Origin: Candidatus Competibacteraceae bacterium
Lineage (GTDB): Bacteria > Pseudomonadota > Gammaproteobacteria > Competibacterales > Competibacteraceae
DNA length: 17,411 nucleotides
Assembly: GCA_020445045.1 (NCBI GenBank)
Contig: JAGRHI010000229.1
Span: forward strand, 1 to 17,411
Direction: 5' to 3'
In this document: in pieces, positions 8,299 to 14,837 of the stretch
How positions within the stretch are numbered: the first letter of the stretch is position 1
Layout: each line of letters begins with the position of its first letter
Made by a program: the position numbers and the translations under genes
The notes under the pieces: generated by a model
Seen by the model: the letters and a program-made list of their open reading frames with translations, nothing else
Database searches by the model: none
Told to the model about the DNA's origin: nothing

Positions 8299-8602
8299 TC
8301 GTCTTATACCATTTCAGCTCATGGGGCGAAAAATGTGAACCTCAACAGCCACAAAGTCTACCTTCAGCAGTATCTCGCGATCCATGAATGGGCGCACAAC
8401 CTCAAGGAGATGACTTTGGAGTTTCTTCGTGTCCTATGCGGCGTCACACAGTTAGCCTCATGAGCCATCCTTTTATTTTATCAGCCTTTATAAAATTAAA
8501 TCTATAAGGAAATGGTATTACTTGCAAGTTATAACAAATTGAAATCGTAGGTAAATCGCTTCCAATAAAATCCAATACCTATTCGGAAATGGTATAAAAC
8601 GA
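8299..8602. repeat. MITE-like unit with 17-bp terminal inverted repeats
   Basis: The sequence TCGTCTTATACCATTTC at 8299-8315 is repeated in inverted form at 8586-8602 with one mismatch (TCGTTTTATACCATTTC when read on the minus strand). The core TTATACCATTTC is a perfect 12-bp inverted repeat. A further inverted-sense copy, GGAAATGGTAT, lies inside at 8508-8518. The unit is about 304 bp, is AT-rich between 8470 and 8600, and encodes no transposase. This pattern fits a miniature inverted-repeat element, or the remains of a larger one. I see no clear target duplication. The same core, TTATACCATTT, recurs at 12855-12865. Confidence 0.5.
8335..8463 (+). CDS. Possible short ORF inside the MITE-like unit
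   Basis: A GTG-started frame of 42 codons (MNLNSHKVYLQQYLAIHEW and onward if GTG is read as Met), ending at TGA 8461-8463. The composition is protein-like, with no excess of Arg or Gly, but there is no good ribosome-binding site and I recognise no family. It sits just inside the left inverted repeat. It may be a fragment of a former transposase or host gene, or simply chance. Confidence 0.15.
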   Translation: MNLNSHKVYLQQYLAIHEWAHNLKEMTLEFLRVLCGVTQLAS

Positions 8603-8604
8603 CA

Positions 8605-8626
8605 GGGCCTGACAACCGGGCCTGAC
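8605..8626. repeat. Short tandem direct repeat (GGGCCTGAC x2)
   Basis: GGGCCTGAC occurs at 8605-8613 and again at 8618-8626, separated by AACC, immediately outside the right end of the MITE-like unit. It could be a protein-binding repeat or a by-product of transposition. Nothing else supports a function. Confidence 0.35.
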
Positions 8627-8794
8627 TGATAGCCAATTGATTTAGAAGACTTTCAAAATTTTCGAGGGTTTGGGCTTAGAACCCCGGTTTGTCGGCCGCC
8701 GAGCAGTTCTATTCTCTTGCAGCCTAATTGCGCCTGATATTCGCTCAGGTTCAAACACAGCCCGCTCCACGGAAATTAACGCAGAGGAGCCCTA

Positions 8795-8826
8795 TTAAAT
8801 CCCCGGCTTCCGTAGGGGTCATTTAA
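8795..8826 (+). other. Hairpin in the leader region of the molybdopterin-NifU gene
   Basis: TTAAATCCCC (8795-8804) can pair with GGGG-TC-ATTTAA (8815-8826), giving a ten-pair stem with a two-base bulge and a ten-base loop. It lies about 105 bases before the start codon at 8930. No T-run follows it, so it does not look like an intrinsic terminator. I compared it loosely with the molybdenum-cofactor riboswitch and could not match the conserved core. It could be a leader structure if transcription starts upstream. Confidence 0.35.
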
Positions 8827-8880
8827 CTTGTTGATAGGCTAAAAGTGCCTGCCATGGTTTCTTTCGGGAGGGGATTAGCT

Positions 8881-8894
8881 ATTGTTATAACAAT
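8881..8894. promoter_or_regulatory. Perfect 14-bp palindrome, candidate operator
   Basis: ATTGTTATAACAAT at 8881-8894 is a perfect palindrome 35 bases before the ATG at 8930, in the position expected of an operator or of a site overlapping the promoter. The TTG-N6-CAA spacing is two bases short of the FNR/Dnr pattern (TTG-N8-CAA), so it is not a standard site of that family. Which regulator might bind is unknown. Confidence 0.4.
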
Positions 8895-8929
8895 GACGTC
8901 AAACACTAGAACCGAACACGGACTACCCT

Positions 8930-11900
8930 ATGCAAGTCACTGAACCCGTACAATGTTTGCACAATAGCGCCTCAATGCAAGCGCTTAATCCAGCACAACT
9001 GATTACGGCGGTCGCCAACGATTCCAGCCTGCTCGACGATTCCCAAACCCGCAAGCGCCACGAACAACTGCTCGCGCACGCCAGCGTTTGCAGTTACTGC
9101 GGCGTGGGTTGTCCTTACACCGTCGAAACCGACGCTCGGGGCAAGCCGCGCATTTATCCGCTTTCGCCGCTGGGCCTGTGCGTCAAAGGCAAGACGTCTT
9201 TGCAAACCGGAAGCGACCAGGAACGCGCGGCCCGGTTGGCTAAACGCGGTCTTCCAGATGATCGGATTCGTGCGCCGATGATCCGTGGCCATGATGGTAA
9301 AATGCGTGAAGTGAGTTGGGATGAGGCCTTGGATCGTGCCGCCTGGCTGTTTCTGCACGCCCGCGAGTGGGTTGGCCCCGATGCCGTTGCTGTATACGGT
9401 AATGGCCAGAAGACCATCGAGGCCATCTGGATGGCTAGTTTGTACAAACTGGTCTTCAAGCTGCCCACAATGGGCGCTAATTCGGAACATTGTCTCACCA
9501 GCGCGGGCGCGGCGCATACGCTCAATTTTGGTAATGAGGCCAGTTTTACCTGGCGGCAATTCGAAGAACTTGAACTCTGCGATGTGGCGATACTGCATGG
9601 CACCAACGCCTTCGTCACCTTTCCGCAAGCCTACGAGAAACTGAAGCGCAACGGTGCCGCGGTCAAAGTGGTCATCGACCCCACTCGCAGCGACACCGCC
9701 AGTGATCTGGAACACAGCGACCCGCGCACGATGCACATCCGCTTTCGCCAGGGCGGGGATGCCTTGTTCAATCTCGCGGTTTCGAGAGTGATTTTCGAGA
9801 ATGCCTGGGACGATCAGGACAGCCTGTCGCGGCGGGTCGATCCAGACAGCTTGGCCGCTTTGCGCGAGCTTTGCGCCACACCTCGTTGCCAGCCCGACGA
9901 AGCCGCGCGACGCATTGCCTTGCCCGGCCAGAACCCCGAAGAACTCGCGGCGACGATTCGGCGCTATGCGGAACTGATTGCCAAGCCGCGTGACGGCTAT
10001 CGCCCAAAGTTGGCGTTTGTCTCCAGCATGGGTATCAACCAATCCACGGGCAGCTATGGCTTTTCAACCAATCTTAATCTGCTATTACTGACCGGGAATG
10101 TCGGTCGCCGTGGCGCGGGTTCCCTGCGCATCGCGGGCCAGTCCAATGCCACCAGCGAGCTGATGATGGGGTTTAACAGCCGCCGTCTGCTGTTTAATCT
10201 CGACCCTAGCCAAGCCGAGCATCGCGCGGCTCTGGCCGAGGTGCTTGATTTGCCCGAGACCAATATTCCCGCCCATCAGGGCACACCCGTGGCGCATATG
10301 GCCGATGATGACCGGCTCTATTGTTTTATTTTCATCGGCACCCAAATGACCAAGAATATGCCCCGGGTAGGCTATTGGTCACGCCGCCTGGGCCGCGCAT
10401 TCAATATTGTGATTGACAGTTTTCTGGGCGAGGGAGTGCTGGAACATGCCGATGTGCTGCTGCCCTCGTACACGTATACCGAGCGCACCGGCGTTATCCA
10501 GCGCGGTGACCGGACACTACAGCTTCAGCAACAGATCAGCCAACCACCCGCGCTCGCTTGGTCAGACAGTAAAATTCTAGCGCGGCTCGCACTCAAAATC
10601 GCCGAGCGTTTACGCGACCCGGACACGGCCGAACTCAACGAACTTGATCCGGATGTCGTACACCGCACGTTTGCGCGTTATTTGGACGACCAGGGCGAGG
10701 CCGTTCCGGCACGCATCTTTGATCATCTGGTCGCCGTCAACCGCCAGCTGAATATGTACAGCCGGCTGGAAGACGCCAGCGGTACCCCGATCAGTCACGA
10801 CATGCTGCGCCAACACGGGGGAAGCGGGGTTCAATGGGGCGGCAATGGACGTTATCAGGATGCCGACGGACAGGGTGCTATTTTTCCCAGTCTGAACCGC
10901 AATACCCTCAACCGGGCGCGTTTGGTGCGCCCACCGGATGAGTTTCTGGATCGTCTGGAAGCGCCACTGCCGCCCGGCACCTTGTCGCTTATCAGCGGTC
11001 GTGGCCGTCCGGGCCGCCGCGCCACGCAGGGACGCGCGCGGTACAACTCAGGCATCAAGACTCTACCAATTTATGGTCTTGATCCCGACGAGCACTATGT
11101 TGAAATCCATCCCAAGGCCGCGGCTGAACTGGGCTTGTCTGAAAACGAACCGGTACGCTTGCTCAGTGACCATGGCGTGGTGGTCGCCCTGGTGACCTAC
11201 AATGACCGCATTGCCAACGGCACGGTTTTCATTGATTTCGTGCCCGGCGAAGTCAATCGGCTAACCAATTATGTCGAGGCTGACCAGTTCACCCATCAAA
11301 GCCTGATCAAACGCACTCCGGTACAGTTGCGGGCGCTACGCCCCATGGAAATGGCGTTGTGGCAAGCGCCTAACCGCGCAACCCTCATCAATGCGGTCGA
11401 GACGGTATTTGCCGATTGGCGAAGAACATTCCCGAACGACGAGGATTGGTTGGCAAGCCAGCGCGATACCCCGGATGAACTGCATTGGCTGCCGCCCGAG
11501 CAGCTCAGGAATCCGTCCGATGATGATGCGGTCAAACTGAGCGAAGCTGTCGGCGCTTTGACCGTATTTTTCCAACGCTATATGGCCGACGCTCACTATA
11601 AAAAGGTAGCCGGTTCGATACTTCATGCGCTGGAAGGCACGACACGTGATCGCTTCCTGCGGGTATTCCTGCCGTTGCTAAGACGCCTGGATTACCAGAA
11701 CGTGCTGCACACCATCCTGGCCGATATGGTCGGTAGTGTCAGCGTGGTGGATCAATCGGGTGCGATCGCTGAACTCGATCTGCTGACCGCCCATAAAAGC
11801 GCTGTTCTGGAGTTCAAAGAAGAAATCGTGGCGATTCAGCTATTCATTGCCATCAAACGCGGTTTAGAGCTGCTTTATGGTCTTGATACGCAAGTTTGCC

Positions 11901-12787
11901 GGGATGATTTAGCTTTTGTCAGTGGTGTTGCCATTCCTTGCGCGGGCGATGTGCCCGCGCATTTCCTGGGTATATCGCCCGCCGATTTGGGCGCCGCGCT
12001 ACTGGTGCATTCACGGGCAATTGGCAACAGCGCCTTGATCATTGTCGATCGCAAGCAAAATCGTGCGGTTCGGGTTGATGTAGTGACCGGAGTATTGCCT
12101 AAAGATCCAGAACTTGCTCGACTGCGCGGGCTGGTCATTAACCATAAGCGCACGGCCAGCGGCCGGCAGCATCGGCGTTTTTTTGATCGTCTGGGTGAGT
12201 TGATTGTCGACTACGTGCGCACGGGCGATGAAAATTTTAAACTCTCGGGGCCGGTATCGCTGGATTGGGAAGAATACCGCTCCAAACTGTCTTTTTCGCC
12301 CGCGAACCGGCGCGGCTTTGCCCAGCATCTAGTGAATCAGCAGGTTTCATTTGATTTGGCCAATGCTTTAGTAACTCTGGGCGTACTCGATCTAGAACGC
12401 GACCATGAGGCTTTAGAGCAAATTCGCACCAATCCCTGCCAGGACGCCGCGAAGGCCGCTGTATTTGATCACGATCAACTGTATGCCGGCACCCTTGGCG
12501 AGCGGGTCGATCGGGTTGTGAAATCCATCATTGAGCCTGTACTGGCTAATGATGGCGGCAAGCTGGATATATTGGCCATCGATGAGAGCGTCGGAGAATT
12601 ACACGTGCGTTTCGTCGGTAGCTGCGCCAACTGCCCCTATTCGCTCCTCTCGATGGAGCAGATTGTCAAACCGACGCTGCTAACTATTCCGGGGGTGCGG
12701 CGCGTGGTGCATCGCGCCAAAGCACGAAAAGCGGAGCTGGCGTTAAATTTCGCGGAAGATGCATCACCTATGGCGCAAACCTTATAA
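8930..12787 (+). CDS. Molybdopterin oxidoreductase fused to an unknown module and a C-terminal NifU-like domain
   Basis: A 1285-residue protein. Residues 51-90 form a Molybdop_Fe4S4 domain with Cys54, Cys57, Cys61 and Cys84. The molybdopterin domain follows (about 110-560). Its probable metal ligand is Cys188 in GANSEHCLTSAGA, which resembles the NAR-HC-MAS loop of NapA/NasA-type nitrate reductases more than the Sec/Cys-His of formate dehydrogenases. LLLLTGNVGRRGAG (384-397) is the pterin-binding signature. Residues about 680-800 are the C-terminal molydop_binding domain. Residues about 870-1189 match no family I know. Residues about 1190-1262 are a NifU C-terminal domain with the cluster-binding CANCP (Cys1232, Cys1235). 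There is no twin-arginine signal, so the protein is probably cytoplasmic. No b- or c-type haem, flavin or chaperone partner gene is adjacent. Base composition is clearly lower in GC than the operons to the left. The start is weakly supported, with no good Shine-Dalgarno sequence; Met16 is an alternative. The substrate is unknown. Confidence 0.88.
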   Translation: MQVTEPVQCLHNSASMQALNPAQLITAVANDSSLLDDSQTRKRHEQLLAHASVCSYCGVGCPYTVETDARGKPRIYPLSPLGLCVKGKTSLQTGSDQERAARLAKRGLPDDRIRAPMIRGHDGKMREVSWDEALDRAAWLFLHAREWVGPDAVAVYGNGQKTIEAIWMASLYKLVFKLPTMGANSEHCLTSAGAAHTLNFGNEASFTWRQFEELELCDVAILHGTNAFVTFPQAYEKLKRNGAAVKVVIDPTRSDTASDLEHSDPRTMHIRFRQGGDALFNLAVSRVIFENAWDDQDSLSRRVDPDSLAALRELCATPRCQPDEAARRIALPGQNPEELAATIRRYAELIAKPRDGYRPKLAFVSSMGINQSTGSYGFSTNLNLLLLTGNVGRRGAGSLRIAGQSNATSELMMGFNSRRLLFNLDPSQAEHRAALAEVLDLPETNIPAHQGTPVAHMADDDRLYCFIFIGTQMTKNMPRVGYWSRRLGRAFNIVIDSFLGEGVLEHADVLLPSYTYTERTGVIQRGDRTLQLQQQISQPPALAWSDSKILARLALKIAERLRDPDTAELNELDPDVVHRTFARYLDDQGEAVPARIFDHLVAVNRQLNMYSRLEDASGTPISHDMLRQHGGSGVQWGGNGRYQDADGQGAIFPSLNRNTLNRARLVRPPDEFLDRLEAPLPPGTLSLISGRGRPGRRATQGRARYNSGIKTLPIYGLDPDEHYVEIHPKAAAELGLSENEPVRLLSDHGVVVALVTYNDRIANGTVFIDFVPGEVNRLTNYVEADQFTHQSLIKRTPVQLRALRPMEMALWQAPNRATLINAVETVFADWRRTFPNDEDWLASQRDTPDELHWLPPEQLRNPSDDDAVKLSEAVGALTVFFQRYMADAHYKKVAGSILHALEGTTRDRFLRVFLPLLRRLDYQNVLHTILADMVGSVSVVDQSGAIAELDLLTAHKSAVLEFKEEIVAIQLFIAIKRGLELLYGLDTQVCRDDLAFVSGVAIPCAGDVPAHFLGISPADLGAALLVHSRAIGNSALIIVDRKQNRAVRVDVVTGVLPKDPELARLRGLVINHKRTASGRQHRRFFDRLGELIVDYVRTGDENFKLSGPVSLDWEEYRSKLSFSPANRRGFAQHLVNQQVSFDLANALVTLGVLDLERDHEALEQIRTNPCQDAAKAAVFDHDQLYAGTLGERVDRVVKSIIEPVLANDGGKLDILAIDESVGELHVRFVGSCANCPYSLLSMEQIVKPTLLTIPGVRRVVHRAKARKAELALNFAEDASPMAQTL

Positions 12788-12854
12788 TTCCGCGCCTTAG
12801 CTGGATATATGGACTCTTCCTAACTGCAAGAGTGCGCTGGCACTTTTTGGGGAG

Positions 12855-12865
12855 TTATACCATTT
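12855..12865. repeat. Extra copy of the TTATACCATTT repeat core
   Basis: TTATACCATTT at 12855-12865 is identical to the first eleven bases of the inverted-repeat core at 8304-8315. It is inverted relative to the copy at 8587-8597, so the molybdopterin-NifU gene is bracketed by an 11-bp inverted pair (8587-8597 and 12855-12865). The rest of the 238-base gap 12788-13025 holds no convincing gene. A 60-codon frame (12832-13014) lacks a ribosome-binding site and any family character. Confidence 0.4.
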
Positions 12866-13025
12866 ATTACGGGCGTAACCAGTCGAGCGCGCCCTTGGGT
12901 CAAGCCACAAGGCGAAGCCGGATGGATGGAGGGGAGAGCTATAGTTCAATCGATGGCATCCTAACGGGCAAATTTGCACAAGGTACGGGCGCCGAATTTC
13001 GACAACTGAAATAGGGGAAGACTCC

Positions 13026-14585
13026 ATGAAACATCGGGCTTGGCGCAAAGCGGGTTTTCGGGCCGGACTCTGCTGGGTCGTGTTGCTGATCCCCATGGCT
13101 CTGGCGCAGGCGGGGGCGGTTTCTCGCGACAAGGTGATGGCGGCGCTGCCGAAACTTGGTGAGATGGCCCGGGCACAGATCGAAAGTGGTGGTGTGCCAG
13201 GACTTGCCATCGCAGTCGTTCACGACGACGAAGTGGTCTATCTCAAGGGCTTCGGGCTGCGCGAGATGGGCAAGCCGGAGACGGTGGACCCGGATACAGT
13301 GTTTCAACTCGCCTCGCTGTCCAAGCCGATCTCCGCGACGGTCGTGGCCGCGCTGGTGAGCAAGGGGGTGGTCGACTGGAACACACGCGTCGCCGATCTC
13401 GCACCTGAATTCCAGCTCCACGATCCCTATCCGACCGCCGAGGTCACGATACGGGACTTCTTCAACCATCGCAGCGGTCTGCCTGGCACCTCCGGCGACG
13501 ATCTGGAGGATATCGGCTACGGGCGCGACCATGTCCTGCACCAGTTACGGCTCGTACCGCCATCGTCGAGCTTTCGCGCAGGCTATTCCTACAGTAACGC
13601 TGGGTTGACGATGGGTGCGGTCGCGGCAGTCAGACCGACCGGGCAGGATTGGGAAACCGTCGCCGCGGAAAGGCTGTTTGGCCCGCTGGGCATGGCCTCG
13701 ACAAGCTATCGCTACGGTGATTTCCTCAAACGGCGAAACGCCGCTGCGCTGCACGTCCGGGTGGATGGAACCTGGGCCGCGAAATTCAAACGCGATCCCA
13801 GTGTGCAGGCCCCCGCGGGGGGCGTGAGCTCGACTGCCCGCGACCTGACGCAGTGGATGCGCCTGGAGCTCGGAAAGGGAGTGCTGGATGGCGAGCCAGT
13901 CATCTCGGCCGATGCGATCGCAGCGACCCATGAACCGCTGTTCGCTCGGGGGGCGAGTCCGGTCGGAGGAGGATCCGCCTTCTACGGTCTTGGCTGGGGC
14001 GTTGCGTTCGGCCGGCATGGCCTGAGCTGGGGTCATGCCGGCGCATTCAGCGTGGGCGGACGGTCGCTCGTCACCCTCTATCCGGACGCGGGGCTCGGCA
14101 TCGTGGTCCTTTCGAACGCCTTTCCGACCGGCGTACCGGAGGGACTGGCCGACAGTTTTTTCGATCTGGTCTTCGACGGATCGGTCCGGCAGGACTACGT
14201 TTCGGCGTGGAACGCTGTTTATGAGAGCCTGTTCGGCCCGGCAATCGCGGCGGCGAAGGCCCGCTATGCGCAAGCCCCGGTTCCACCGAACCTCGCCCTG
14301 CCCGACGCGGCCTATCTAGGGGACTATGCCAACGACTATGTCGGGCCGGCGCAGGTGGTTTTGCGCAATGGCGTACTAACTCTCGTGTTGGGCCCGGAGG
14401 GCGCGCGATCCTATCCGTTGCGGCATTTCGACCGCGACCTCTTCCTCTACGTACCCGATTCGGAGATGCCTGACAAGCTGTCGGCGCTGAGTTTTACCGT
14501 CGGCTCGGACGGGCGGGCGGAGGCGATGACCATCGAATCGCTCGACAGCAACGGCCTGGGAACGCTGCGTCGCAACGGGACGTGA
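13026..14585 (+). CDS. Secreted serine hydrolase of the beta-lactamase / class C PBP-like family with C-terminal DUF3471-like domain
   Basis: A 519-residue exported protein. Residues 1-31 look like a Sec signal peptide (basic start, then CWVVLLIPMALAQA). The beta-lactamase-like fold has the nucleophile motif SLSK (Ser97, Lys100), the second motif Tyr189-Ser190-Asn191 in YSYSNAG, and the third motif HAG at 337-339 in place of KTG. This set is typical of class C-like peptidases and esterases. Residues from about 400 to the end resemble the DUF3471 domain found after such hydrolases. Probable activity is on peptides, peptidoglycan fragments or esters in the periplasm; resistance to beta-lactams is not implied. 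The ATG at 13026 has GGGGA eight bases upstream. The gene stands alone, with no visible partner. Confidence 0.88.
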   Translation: MKHRAWRKAGFRAGLCWVVLLIPMALAQAGAVSRDKVMAALPKLGEMARAQIESGGVPGLAIAVVHDDEVVYLKGFGLREMGKPETVDPDTVFQLASLSKPISATVVAALVSKGVVDWNTRVADLAPEFQLHDPYPTAEVTIRDFFNHRSGLPGTSGDDLEDIGYGRDHVLHQLRLVPPSSSFRAGYSYSNAGLTMGAVAAVRPTGQDWETVAAERLFGPLGMASTSYRYGDFLKRRNAAALHVRVDGTWAAKFKRDPSVQAPAGGVSSTARDLTQWMRLELGKGVLDGEPVISADAIAATHEPLFARGASPVGGGSAFYGLGWGVAFGRHGLSWGHAGAFSVGGRSLVTLYPDAGLGIVVLSNAFPTGVPEGLADSFFDLVFDGSVRQDYVSAWNAVYESLFGPAIAAAKARYAQAPVPPNLALPDAAYLGDYANDYVGPAQVVLRNGVLTLVLGPEGARSYPLRHFDRDLFLYVPDSEMPDKLSALSFTVGSDGRAEAMTIESLDSNGLGTLRRNGT

Positions 14586-14742
14586 CGCCGCGGAGCGTCG
14601 CCACGAGATCGCTGTAGTCGGTGAACCGCCGCAAAACCTTACAGCCGATTCAGACACAAGCCGTTTATGTCCGCAATGGGTCGTTTTCGGGCTGTCGCCG
14701 AGGCTTCCTCGTGCCGAAAATACTGTTTTATAGTCTTTCTAA

Positions 14743-14760
14743 CCCGGATTATTCATAAAA
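14743..14760 (+). repeat. Left terminal inverted repeat of the IS1380-family element
   Basis: CCCGGATTATTCATAAAA, paired with the right end at 16439-16456 with three mismatches. It is preceded by CTAA. Confidence 0.8.
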
Positions 14761-14837
14761 AAGCGAACCTCGCTCAACTCATTGATATAATTAGTGTTAT
14801 GCCAATAACGCTTCGGAGAAGCCAAACGAGGTCGCCC

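Noticed and set aside
8930..12787. Simple annotation as nitrate reductase or formate dehydrogenase
   Set aside because: The metal-ligand loop is atypical, the C-terminal third does not occur in those enzymes as far as I know, and no pathway partner is adjacent.
12832..13014. 60-codon ORF between the fusion gene and the serine hydrolase
   Set aside because: It has no ribosome-binding site and no recognisable family, and it overlaps the repeat copy at 12855; it is probably chance.
13026..14585. Beta-lactam resistance gene
   Set aside because: SxxK, YSN and HAG motifs plus a DUF3471-like C-terminus point to the broad class C-like hydrolase/esterase group, not a dedicated AmpC-type resistance enzyme.
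14667..14837. N-terminal extension of the transposase
   Set aside because: It begins outside the left inverted repeat at 14743 and shows no family similarity. The ATG at 14838 has a ribosome-binding site and the family N-terminus.
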